From an uncultured Chloroflexota bacterium (GTDB lineage Bacteria > Chloroflexota > Anaerolineae > Aggregatilineales > Phototrophicaceae): DNA of 42,601 nt. Below, one piece after another: positions 24,797-32,360 of the stretch. A program made the translations under genes and the position numbers. The stretch spans positions 1 to 42,601 of the forward strand of contig CALBRY010000216.1 in assembly GCA_937927665.1 (NCBI GenBank). The letters are read 5' to 3'. The notes under the pieces were generated by a model. That model was given only the letters and a program-made list of their open reading frames with translations. It had not been told where the DNA came from and searched no databases. Numbering within the stretch: the stretch's first letter is position 1; each line of letters begins with the position of its first letter.

Positions 24797-25483
24797 TTAG
24801 TCGCGGCGTGACCCCAAACTGACGTAATAGAGAAGCTGAAGCACTGCCTGAATTGCTGCCGCGAAGTAGGTGAGCGCCGCCGCTGTGAGGACAGCCCGCG
24901 CACCTGAGTAATCGCTTTCGACGGCGATCAATCCACTTTCGCGCAGAAGGCGCAAACCACGCGCGCTGGCGTCGATCTCGACGGGCAGCGTCAGAATCAT
25001 GAAGATCACCATCAAGCCGAATGCGAGGATCCCCAACCAGAACAACCCGGTGATGTTGAGTATCAACCCGAAGATGATCATCGCGTAGCCAATCGTTGGG
25101 CTAAGCTGCACTGCCGGGATGAGGAAATTACGCATCTGGATCAGAATCGAACCGTCCTGATGCTGCTGAGCATGACCTAATTCATGCGCGACAACCGCCA
25201 TCGCGGCAACGCTCGGCTGAGAAGCATTCGCTTGAGAAATTCGCACCGTGTGCGAACGTGGATCATAGTGATCGGTAAGCTGTCCGGGGACGCCTTCCAG
25301 CCCAACGCCGTGAACGTTCGTCCGGCTGAGAATGCGCTCTGCGACCTGTACCCCTGTCATATTGACGCCGTTCCGCACGTTCCCCCATTTGGCGTATGCC
25401 GACCGCACAAACAACTGTGCGAGAAGTGACAACACCAGCGCGGGGAGCGCAACGAACAGCAGATAGCTCGGATCGAAGAACAT
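24797..25483 (-). CDS. Membrane zinc metallopeptidase (YugP family)
   Basis: A 228-residue protein of the Zn_peptidase_2 (YugP) family. The N-terminal membrane segment (about 6-26) precedes a soluble part with the zinc motif HELGH in VVAHELGHAQQHQDGS (about 98-113). Two or three further membrane segments follow (TIGYAMIIFGLILNITGLFWLG, LAFGLMVIFMILTLPVEIDAS, and near the C-terminus). EIDAS after the third segment likely supplies the third zinc ligand, as in related membrane proteases. The substrate is unknown. It has its own promoter candidate (25510-25538) and is convergent with fabH. Confidence 0.9.
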   Translation of the reverse strand: MFFDPSYLLFVALPALVLSLLAQLFVRSAYAKWGNVRNGVNMTGVQVAERILSRTNVHGVGLEGVPGQLTDHYDPRSHTVRISQANASQPSVAAMAVVAHELGHAQQHQDGSILIQMRNFLIPAVQLSPTIGYAMIIFGLILNITGLFWLGILAFGLMVIFMILTLPVEIDASARGLRLLRESGLIAVESDYSGARAVLTAAALTYFAAAIQAVLQLLYYVSLGSRRD

Positions 25484-25509
25484 ACGTCTCTCTCTTGAAC
25501 CAGTTAGAT

Positions 25510-25538
25510 ACGATAAAATCCTACGGGTCTTATGTCAG
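25510..25538 (-). promoter_or_regulatory. Promoter candidate for the zinc peptidase gene
   Basis: On the minus strand CTGACA (complement of 25533-25538; 5/6 to TTGACA), a 17-base spacer and TATCGT (complement of 25510-25515; 4/6 to TATAAT) lie in the 79-base gap after panC. Confidence 0.5.
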
Positions 25539-25562
25539 AAATAGATGAGAAACGCGGGTAAA

Positions 25563-26438
25563 CTATAGCATCCCCCCTAAAATGCGGGTGAGGTCATCGC
25601 GGTTATTCAGGTGAAGCGGCAGCAAACAGTTATCGATCAAGCGGGTTCGCCCTAAGCGAACCGCTGTTGAAATCAGCAGCGGTTGATCTTCCGCCTCGGT
25701 AAGCGGCGCAAGTGTGATTGGATCGTTGATCGACACGTACTCAACTTGAAGATCAGGCGCGAAGGCGTGGATTGCGGCATCGGTGAGCAGTTCAGCACGG
25801 CGTATTCCCTGATCATACGCGGCGGCGGCACTTTGAAGTCCGGCGTAGATCGTCCCGGCGTGGGCGCGTTCTTCTTCGCTCAGGTAGCGATTGCGAGAAC
25901 TCATCGCCAGCCCATTCGATTCGCGCAACGTCGGGCAAACGGCAATTTGAAGCGGAAAATTCAGGTCGCGCACCATCTTCTTGATCACAACCACCTGCTG
26001 CGCGTCCTTTTGACCAAAATAAGCGACGGTCGGCTGCGTGAGGTTAAAAAACTTGGCAACCACCGTCGTCACGCCGTCAAAGTGACCGGGGCGATGTTCA
26101 GCCTCTAAGCCATGTGTTTCAACGCTGATCCCCGTCGAAAAACCATCCGGGTACATCAAGGCGGGTGTAGGCGTAAATACCGCATCCACGCCCACACTTT
26201 CCAACATTGCGAAGTCTGCCAGAAGATCACGCGGGTAGCGATCAAAATCTTCGTTCGCGCCGAACTGAAGCGGGTTGACAAAAATCGTCACCAGCACATG
26301 ATCATTTTCGCGCCGCGCCGCTTCCACGAGCGATAGATGCCCGACATGGAGCGCCCCCATCGTCGGAACGACGCCAACTGTGCCACTTAATCGCCCGCGT
26401 GCTTCGCGCAGCGCGGGAATGGTTTCAAGAACGTGCAT
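25563..26438 (-). CDS. panC: Pantothenate synthetase (pantoate-beta-alanine ligase)
   Basis: A 291-residue ATP-dependent ligase joining pantoate and beta-alanine. The nucleotidyltransferase motifs are visible: PTMGALHVGHLSLV (about 25-38, with the HxGH type HVGH), IFVNPLQFGANEDFDRYPR for the pantoate site, YFGQKDAQQ, and LRESNGLAMSSRNRYL containing the KMSKS-like MSSRN. Normal length. Its start overlaps the end of panB by 14 bases. The following gap is 79 bases, so panC is probably the end of the operon that begins near PNP. Confidence 0.97.
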   Translation of the reverse strand: MHVLETIPALREARGRLSGTVGVVPTMGALHVGHLSLVEAARRENDHVLVTIFVNPLQFGANEDFDRYPRDLLADFAMLESVGVDAVFTPTPALMYPDGFSTGISVETHGLEAEHRPGHFDGVTTVVAKFFNLTQPTVAYFGQKDAQQVVVIKKMVRDLNFPLQIAVCPTLRESNGLAMSSRNRYLSEEERAHAGTIYAGLQSAAAAYDQGIRRAELLTDAAIHAFAPDLQVEYVSINDPITLAPLTEAEDQPLLISTAVRLGRTRLIDNCLLPLHLNNRDDLTRILGGML

Positions 26439-27291
26439 GTTCGCCTGTGCCGTTGTCGTTCATATTGAGCGCGCTAAAGACATCATCTTTCATGGCGAAG
26501 CTGTTCGCTTCGGTCGGGAAATCTCCGCTTTTGACTTCGCTCACATACGCGCTGATCGCCTCGCGCATCGTTTTCCCGATTTCGGCGTAACGTTTGGTAT
26601 GGCGCGGGATAAAATCATCAAAGATGCCGAGAATATCATGCCAGACTTGAACCTGACCATCACAGCCCACGCCAGCACCGATTCCGATGGTCGGAATCGA
26701 AAGTGAGTCGGTGATCATTTTGCCAAGCTGCCCGGGCATGGACTCCAACACGACGGCGAATGCCCCGGCATCTTGCACCGCGCGTGCGTCGCGGATCAAC
26801 TGCTGCGCCGATTCGAGATCACGCCCCTGCACGCGCATTCCGCCGAGTTGATTCACACTTTGAGGGATCAAGCCGATGTGCGCCATCACGGGAATACCGG
26901 CGCTCACGATCCGATCGATCGTTGGCGCGAATTTCTCCCCGCCTTCGAGCTTGACCGCCGTAACGCCGCCTTCCTGCATCATCCGTCCCGCATTCAAGAG
27001 CGCTTGTTCGATGCTGACGCTGTAAGTCATAAATGGCAGATCGCCCACGATGAGCGCGGTTTTGGCAGCGCGTGACACCATCGACGCATGATAGATCATA
27101 TGGTCAAGCGTCACCGGAATTGGCGTCTCGTGCCCCTGCACCACCATCCCAACCGAATCGCCGACGAGAATAATCGGCACGCCGACCAGATCGGCGATTT
27201 TCGCACTCGGCGCGTCATAGGCGGTCAGGACGGGAATGCGTTCGCCATCCACTTTCATTTTCGCAATATCACGCACCGTTAACCGAGTCAT
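26425..27291 (-). CDS. panB: 3-methyl-2-oxobutanoate hydroxymethyltransferase
   Basis: A 288-residue enzyme making ketopantoate from ketoisovalerate and methylene-tetrahydrofolate. Motifs include LTAYDAPSAKIAD, ILVGDSVGMVVQGHETPIPV (metal-binding Asp), VKLEGGE, MAHIGLIPQSV, and IGIGAGVGCDGQVQVWHDILG. The C-terminus is longer than average with a polar tail (NMNDNGTGEHARS) that overlaps panC. The frame also opens at 27300, but AAAGGA is 8 bases before the ATG at 27289-27291 and touches the upstream one, so I use the shorter start. It lies 13 bases after the DUF2520 gene. Confidence 0.97.
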   Translation of the reverse strand: MTRLTVRDIAKMKVDGERIPVLTAYDAPSAKIADLVGVPIILVGDSVGMVVQGHETPIPVTLDHMIYHASMVSRAAKTALIVGDLPFMTYSVSIEQALLNAGRMMQEGGVTAVKLEGGEKFAPTIDRIVSAGIPVMAHIGLIPQSVNQLGGMRVQGRDLESAQQLIRDARAVQDAGAFAVVLESMPGQLGKMITDSLSIPTIGIGAGVGCDGQVQVWHDILGIFDDFIPRHTKRYAEIGKTMREAISAYVSEVKSGDFPTEANSFAMKDDVFSALNMNDNGTGEHARS

Positions 27292-27304
27292 GAAGCACAT
27301 CCTT

Positions 27305-28156
27305 TCAAAGAAGGCGTTCTATCTCTTGTACCGATTTTCCACGCGCCTTGACCAACGGCAAGGTCGCCCGCGCAAGCTGACGGTATAACGCCGCCGCCGC
27401 CGGATTTGCCGCATCCAGCGCGGCGAGATGTGCGCTGATCGTGCCAATATCGCCGCGCACCAGCGGACCTGTCAGCGCGGCGGGTATACCCACCGACCGC
27501 AGATTCGCCACCGTGCCGCCCACCAGCGCGTTAAGCGCCTGTTCAGCGGCGGCGCTGTCCGCACCGATTCCTGTCAACAGATCGCGGGCAACCGCATACA
27601 GCGTCACGGTGTAGTTGCTCGCGATCACCAGCGCGGCATGATAAAGCGCCTTGCCGCCCGGTGGAATGAGCATCACAACGCCGTTGAGTGCCGCCGCCAT
27701 GCCGATCAGCCAACCGCGCAACCGCTCATCTTCTGCTTCGACCGCGAACGCAGAACCCGGCAGTCCTTTGAGCGCCGATTCGACATCCGCGAATGGATAG
27801 GCAGGATGAAAACTGCCAACATGCGCGCCGCGCTGCCGCAAAACATCCAGTACGCCAGCGTCCAACGCGCCCGATGTGTGAACGATGTATCTACCCTCAA
27901 TGTCGTTCGAGATCGTGTTCGCAACGGATGCGATCGCGTCATCCGGCACGGTGAGCAGGGTTATATCCGCCGCTGTTACCGCCCCAACCGGATCGCGCAC
28001 ATCTGCACCAACAAGCACCGCCACTGCCGCCGCTCGCTCTGTCGTTCGACTGCTCACAGCGGCAATACGATAGCCTTGTTGATGATATAGACGCGCCAGC
28101 GTTTCACCGACCTTACCCAAGCCGATCACGCTGAGCGAGGGTTGATCGGGCGTCAT
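27305..28156 (-). CDS. Rossmann-fold DUF2520 protein, possible ketopantoate reductase
   Basis: A 283-residue protein. The N-terminal NAD(P) domain has VIGLGKVGETLARLY and TLLTVPDDAIASVA; the middle has VHTSGAL and GSFHPAYPF. The C-terminal all-helical DUF2520 domain includes GKALYHAALVIASNYTVTLYAVA. The layout is that of 6-phosphogluconate-dehydrogenase-like reductases. From memory, family members also sit beside panC in actinobacteria (Rv3603c in M. tuberculosis). Here it directly precedes panB-panC with no panE, so reduction of ketopantoate to pantoate is a reasonable guess but unproven. Its start overlaps the end of the preceding gene by 4 bases (ATGA). Confidence 0.8.
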   Translation of the reverse strand: MTPDQPSLSVIGLGKVGETLARLYHQQGYRIAAVSSRTTERAAAVAVLVGADVRDPVGAVTAADITLLTVPDDAIASVANTISNDIEGRYIVHTSGALDAGVLDVLRQRGAHVGSFHPAYPFADVESALKGLPGSAFAVEAEDERLRGWLIGMAAALNGVVMLIPPGGKALYHAALVIASNYTVTLYAVARDLLTGIGADSAAAEQALNALVGGTVANLRSVGIPAALTGPLVRGDIGTISAHLAALDAANPAAAALYRQLARATLPLVKARGKSVQEIERLL

Positions 28157-28959
28157 CGCGTCTCTGTGCCTAATGGTGTCGGCGTCGGTATTGGCTCACT
28201 CACATAAATATTGACCGTACACGCGGCGCGCATTGTGTTCGTCAGATCAAACACTGCCACACGGAACTGATACCAGCCGGGACGATAAAACGCCGGGACA
28301 AACTGCCCCAACATGCCCTGTGACGGGACAGGTTCGGTATAGTCGCGCTCCAAGGTGGCAAAATTACCCGATGTCTCACTGCCAAGCAGTTCAAAGCGGT
28401 AGTAGGCAAAGTCGGGAACAGAAGCGACACCGATCACCGCGAGCGGTTCGAATACAACCATGCCATTCGCCGGAATCATCAACTGAACCAGCGGGTTGTT
28501 ACAGTTGGCGGGTGCGGCATTCGGCAGAATTGTCCCGACGGGCGTCGGTGTGATCGTCGGTGTCGGCTGAACAAGGTCTGCCGGGTTTTGTTCGCCCAAA
28601 ATCACGCCGCTGGAATCGATCACGATGCCAGAGTCAACGGGCACAGGCGTAAATGTCGCAAAAATGCCGTCGTCAATTTCCATCGCTACCGAGATGGTCA
28701 GCGCTTCGGTTTCGCGCAGACGCGGCGCAACCACCCGCTGAAGCCCGATCACGATCAAGCCGACTTCCGCCAGCACCAGCACCGCTGTGAGCGCATTGCC
28801 GCGTTTGTTTTGAGCAAGACTGCGCTCAAGCTCAAACCGAGCCGAGCGCAAGCTCCATGTTGCGCGCCGCCACTGAAGGACGAACACGAGCAAGAACACC
28901 CCGACAAGGATATATATCCCCGTCGCAACCTGTTCTACCAGAAAAACAATACTGCTCAT
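28153..28959 (-). CDS. Hypothetical membrane-anchored protein with Pro/Thr linker
   Basis: A 268-residue protein I do not recognise. Two membrane segments (about 9-28, ATGIYILVGVFLLVFVLQW; and about 57-78, LTAVLVLAEVGLIVIGLQRVV) flank a basic cytoplasmic loop. An extracytoplasmic part follows with the linker PTPTITPTPVGT (about 132-143), then a beta-rich domain (about 155-255) with two Cys (NCNNP and RAACTV) that could form a disulfide, and a final PTPTPLGTETR. The domain looks immunoglobulin-like or carbohydrate-binding-like in composition. Such linkers are frequent on Chloroflexota surface proteins. It lies 16 bases after PNP and overlaps the DUF2520 gene by 4. Confidence 0.7.
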   Translation of the reverse strand: MSSIVFLVEQVATGIYILVGVFLLVFVLQWRRATWSLRSARFELERSLAQNKRGNALTAVLVLAEVGLIVIGLQRVVAPRLRETEALTISVAMEIDDGIFATFTPVPVDSGIVIDSSGVILGEQNPADLVQPTPTITPTPVGTILPNAAPANCNNPLVQLMIPANGMVVFEPLAVIGVASVPDFAYYRFELLGSETSGNFATLERDYTEPVPSQGMLGQFVPAFYRPGWYQFRVAVFDLTNTMRAACTVNIYVSEPIPTPTPLGTETR

Positions 28960-28975
28960 ACCGTTTTCGCAGTCG

Positions 28976-29818
28976 CTATGCCATCGAACGGAGGACGCCG
29001 CGCACGATCACGCTCATCCGGGGGACGAGCAGCACCGCTGCGTCGAGAACTTCCGTGTGACTCACTTCGACATGATGATCAATCGAATGAATGCTTGCGT
29101 TCGTGATGCCGCTCATCCCTAATACACGCATTCCGGCATGACGGGCGACAAGGACTTCATGCACGGTGGACATTCCGACCGCATCACCGCCGATCATCCG
29201 CAAAAAGCGCACTTCTGCCGGGGTTTCGTAATTGGGACCGGAAAGACAAACATACACGCCTTCATGCAGCGTCAACCCTGCTCCAGCGGCGGCGGATCGT
29301 GCCGCTTCGCGCAGATGCGTATCATACGTCTGCACCATGCCGATAAACCGTGATGGTTCGCTCGTATCCGCGAACGATCCGATCAGCGGATTCATCCCCG
29401 ACATGCCGGGGAAATTGATGTGATCGTTGATCAACATCACATCACCTGCACTGAATGCCGGATTTAGACCGCCCGCCGCGTTGGTCACGATCAACATTTC
29501 CGTGCCGAGTTCAGCCATCACCCGAACAAGAAATGTGATCTGCGCTGGCGAGTAGCCTTCATACAGGTGTGTCCGCCCTTTTTGAACAGCGACGGGGACA
29601 CCTTCCAGCAGTCCGATCACGAGCCGTCCCGCATGACCGGGTACGGTCGATTCCGGGCAACCGGGAATATCCGCATAAGGAATAGAGATGGGATCGATGA
29701 GTTCGTCAGCAAGTCGATTCAAGCCTGATCCAAGAATCATGCCAACTTTTGGTGTAATGCTAATCCGTTCGCGCACGACTGCGGCGGCGGCTTGATAATC
29801 TGCCCGTGTCAGCGTCAT
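28976..29818 (-). CDS. Purine-nucleoside phosphorylase (family I, trimeric type)
   Basis: A 280-residue enzyme that splits inosine/guanosine with phosphate. Motifs are the phosphate loop MILGSGLNRLADE (27-39), PGHAGRLVIG with the conserved His, and QKGRTHLYEGYS. TNAAGGLNPAFSAGDVMLINDHINF, CLSGPNYETPAEVRFL and AVGMSTVHEVLVARHAG follow. The residue after GITN is Ala-Ser (usually AA), a harmless variation. The ribosome site AAAGGAG precedes the ATG at 29816-29818. It is probably the first gene of the operon running on to panC. It supplies free bases for salvage or for purine-using enzymes such as the Mo hydroxylase encoded nearby. Confidence 0.96.
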   Translation of the reverse strand: MTLTRADYQAAAAVVRERISITPKVGMILGSGLNRLADELIDPISIPYADIPGCPESTVPGHAGRLVIGLLEGVPVAVQKGRTHLYEGYSPAQITFLVRVMAELGTEMLIVTNAAGGLNPAFSAGDVMLINDHINFPGMSGMNPLIGSFADTSEPSRFIGMVQTYDTHLREAARSAAAGAGLTLHEGVYVCLSGPNYETPAEVRFLRMIGGDAVGMSTVHEVLVARHAGMRVLGMSGITNASIHSIDHHVEVSHTEVLDAAVLLVPRMSVIVRGVLRSMA

Positions 29819-29976
29819 GATTTACTCCTTTTCATGAGCATAGCACTCGACTGTTTTTTATTCCAGCCGAGCGGGTTTCAACAATTCCTTGACAACTCAA
29901 CTGGATGCGCTTTTGCAAATTTCCAAGTAGAATAGGACTCTAGTACGGGTGTCTTTATCATTTTCATTGGACTGAC
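29819..29976. promoter_or_regulatory. Divergent intergenic region between PNP and the small ORF
   Basis: 158 bases with AT-rich stretches serve both directions. TTGACA occurs at 29889-29894 and TAGAAT at 29928-29933 on the plus strand, but they are 33 bases apart and do not form a standard pair, so the exact promoters are unclear. The minus side holds the PNP ribosome site. Confidence 0.4.
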
Positions 29977-30210
29977 ATGCAGATTTCATTGGAACATGCG
30001 ATACACACATACGCGGATGTTTATCAGCGTGTCTATAAGCGTGCCCCTCGCAATGTTCACATTCTCGACAGCGAATGGGTCATGATTAACGGGGCGCGCA
30101 TGCGGATCACGGAGCTTGAGTATCTCACTCAACAGCTCGAATTTGAATACACCAAGGTGTTGGCACAGAAACGAAGCTTGGTCAACCGCCTTATCAACTG
30201 GTTCAAATAG
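29977..30210 (+). CDS. Small protein of unknown function (77 residues)
   Basis: Predicted soluble protein: MQISLEHAIHTYADVYQRVY at the start, then a short segment NVHILDSEWVMINGARMRI that looks like a beta hairpin, then a long helix (ELEYLTQQLEFEYTKVLAQK) and a basic amphipathic end (RSLVNRLINWFK). No cysteine, no signal peptide, no membrane segment. It has Leu and charged residues at helical spacing suited to oligomerisation. It is alone on the plus strand, starts without an evident Shine-Dalgarno, and its stop TAG abuts the stop of the convergent YqeC-MocA gene (TAGCTA). I do not recognise the family, but codon use and length of the frame support a real gene. Confidence 0.65.
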   Translation: MQISLEHAIHTYADVYQRVYKRAPRNVHILDSEWVMINGARMRITELEYLTQQLEFEYTKVLAQKRSLVNRLINWFK

Positions 30211-31542
30211 CTAGGTTTGAGCGCGGCGGCGTTCCTCTTCGTACTGCTGCGGTGTATCAACATCCCGGAGAATGCCATCGTCCGTTACATTCACGTAGAC
30301 GATATCGCTGCTATGTCGGTTGATCACGTCTCGCGGCGCGCCGCCGTCCGGGAGCGCGTAAAGTTCCTCCCATAAACCCCGATCCAACAGAATCGGATGT
30401 CCCCGGCGCATGTCGTAACTCGGCGCGACAATTTGCACTGGGTGGCTCCAATAAGTACGCATCACCCGCTTGACCACTTCAGCGCGAATGCTCGGTTGAT
30501 CGCCGAGAACGATCATCGCCGAAGCAATGTGGTCCGGCAGTGCTTTTAAGCCCGCATTAACCGATGACAGCATTTCGCCCGCCGCATAATTGGCGTTAAA
30601 TACTGCCCTTGCTCCATGACGTTCCGCAATCGCGGCGACTTCTTCCGCATGATTCCCGGTAACGACGCACACCTCATCAACGCGCGCGTTTTGAAGCTGG
30701 CAAAGAATGTGATCGAGTATCGTCTCGCCGTTTGTCCATTCGAGCAGCACTTTGGGCGTTCCCATACGCGTTGACAGCCCTGCCGCCAGCACAATCGCCC
30801 CGATGCGTTTGACGACTTCAAATACAGGATCAGGATCACGCGCATCACCGATCACCACGCGATCGACACGCGGATTCTGAAGAATTTGCTGCGCGATAAA
30901 GCGAGCACGGGCGCGTGCATGCCCTTCACGCGGGACGCCATTGATGAACGGCATCACCCGCGCACCCGATGGCGCGCCTTTGAGTCCGCCGCGCGAATCG
31001 CGCATGACGGCGGCGATCATCCGTGACCGGATACGCTCACCGGGGAGATAGTCAAATGTTTCAATGATTCCGCCAGCGTTATATACCGAAACACTATCGA
31101 GGTGTTTACCAAGCACCCGAAACGAGACGATCGGAATTACAACGGTGGCATGTGCCGGAATGACGGGTTCATGTTCACGCGGCATTTTGAATAACAAACG
31201 GCGCGCCCCATCGCCTTCGACAAGTAAAACATCCGCTTGATCCGATAGTGCTTTTGTATCAGCGAGCGAGACACCATTCGCCTTGTCACGATCGATCGCT
31301 TTGTAAACAAAAATGGGCAGTGAGGCGTTCTCAAGCGATATTGCGCCATCAGGAGCGGCAGCCGTCGATGAGAATAATGGGAGTTCGTCTTTTGCGATGC
31401 GCGTTGTCGTGGTGGCAATCACGCGCAGATCAACGGAGGCGAGTTCATGCGCCAGCGCCGCCATTGTGCTGGTTTTGCCCCCCGCACCCACAAGCGCCGT
31501 CGTATCGCCCCGTTTTATGTCAAAAGCTTCTCTGAGTTTCAC
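30211..31542 (-). CDS. YqeC - MocA-like nucleotidyltransferase fusion (selenium-dependent Mo hydroxylase maturation)
   Basis: A 443-residue two-domain protein. Residues 1-240 match the YqeC family, with the P-loop-like VGAGGKTSTMAALAHEL (18-34), ATTTTRIAKDE and LLVEGDGARR (106-115). Residues about 247-443 are a MobA/MocA nucleotidyltransferase with IVLAAGLSTRMGTPKVLL (250-267), VVTGNHAEEV, VLGDQPSI and DVDTPQQY at the end. YqeC is a marker of the selenium-dependent molybdenum hydroxylase trait; MocA makes molybdopterin cytosine dinucleotide, the cofactor of such enzymes. The fusion suggests that the selenium step and cofactor maturation happen in one protein. It overlaps YqeB by 4 bases and ends flush against the small ORF. 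Confidence 0.9.
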   Translation of the reverse strand: MKLREAFDIKRGDTTALVGAGGKTSTMAALAHELASVDLRVIATTTTRIAKDELPLFSSTAAAPDGAISLENASLPIFVYKAIDRDKANGVSLADTKALSDQADVLLVEGDGARRLLFKMPREHEPVIPAHATVVIPIVSFRVLGKHLDSVSVYNAGGIIETFDYLPGERIRSRMIAAVMRDSRGGLKGAPSGARVMPFINGVPREGHARARARFIAQQILQNPRVDRVVIGDARDPDPVFEVVKRIGAIVLAAGLSTRMGTPKVLLEWTNGETILDHILCQLQNARVDEVCVVTGNHAEEVAAIAERHGARAVFNANYAAGEMLSSVNAGLKALPDHIASAMIVLGDQPSIRAEVVKRVMRTYWSHPVQIVAPSYDMRRGHPILLDRGLWEELYALPDGGAPRDVINRHSSDIVYVNVTDDGILRDVDTPQQYEEERRRAQT

Positions 31543-32360
31543 CGCTCACTCCATCCCAGCCGCGCGCGAATTTCGCCGCGCGTCATGACTGCTTCAAGCA
31601 CACCGCCGCCCACCGCAAGCGACTTATCCGAGATGGTGAAGCAGTTTTCAGGTTCAATACGGGGATCAAGATCACCGATCTTCATGCCCGTGAATACATC
31701 AACATTCCGGTGAATCAAGCCGCGCAAGACCCCCGCAAACGGTGCGATCACGGGTTCACCGCTGACATGAGCGATCGTTTGTCCGACGCGGATCATCTCA
31801 CCGATGGCGGTTTCCGGCTCAACATGCCCGTTTGATGGGGCGCGCAGCACCCGTGTATGGGTGTGACTACCAATGCTGCCGGGTTCAGCGGTATTCGGCT
31901 CTGCGCCGCCTGTCCAATAGACCCGCCCCAAACGATGCCCGCGATTTGTTTCGATGATCGCATGTGCGTGAACACCCGCCAAATAACCGGGTCCGAGCGC
32001 GATCACCAGCGGCGCATCATCGATCGAGCAGTCGAGCGGCTGTTTTTCCATGCGCGCGTCAACAACGATCAGCGGATCGAGCGCCTTGAGAAGATTTCCG
32101 TCAGGATCAACCAAAACGGGTATTTCTCCCTGTTCGATGATCTCCTGAGCCGCGTCAAGGTCGTCAACACAATGTGCGGTTAAGCCTTCAACGGTGCGCG
32201 TGCCTTCGTAGACTGCATCACCAAAACAAACGGTACGCCGCACAAGCAGCGGCGCACCGAGTTCAAATACAATTACGTGCAGCCCTGACCTGACCAAGCG
32301 CGCAATCGCGCCGCTGGCGAGATCGCCGCCGCCGCGCACCAGTACGCCGTTAAAACCCAT
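31539..32360 (-). CDS. YqeB (EF2563) family selenium-dependent Mo hydroxylase system protein
   Basis: A 273-residue protein of the YqeB/EF2563 family. The N-terminus is Rossmann-like, VLVRGGGDLASGAIARLVRSG, and close to XdhC in this part. The middle holds VLVDPDGNLLKALDPLIVVDARMEK and ALGPGYLAGVHAHAIIETNRGHRLG. The C-terminus has an APFAGVLRGLIH stretch typical of biotinyl/lipoyl-like sandwich folds. Comparative genomics links YqeB with a selenium-containing Mo hydroxylase and with orphan selD; its chemical role is not established. It overlaps the catalytic-subunit gene by 11 bases (start ATG 32360; a GTG at 32369 is also in frame) and the next gene by 4. Confidence 0.9.
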   Translation of the reverse strand: MGFNGVLVRGGGDLASGAIARLVRSGLHVIVFELGAPLLVRRTVCFGDAVYEGTRTVEGLTAHCVDDLDAAQEIIEQGEIPVLVDPDGNLLKALDPLIVVDARMEKQPLDCSIDDAPLVIALGPGYLAGVHAHAIIETNRGHRLGRVYWTGGAEPNTAEPGSIGSHTHTRVLRAPSNGHVEPETAIGEMIRVGQTIAHVSGEPVIAPFAGVLRGLIHRNVDVFTGMKIGDLDPRIEPENCFTISDKSLAVGGGVLEAVMTRGEIRARLGWSER

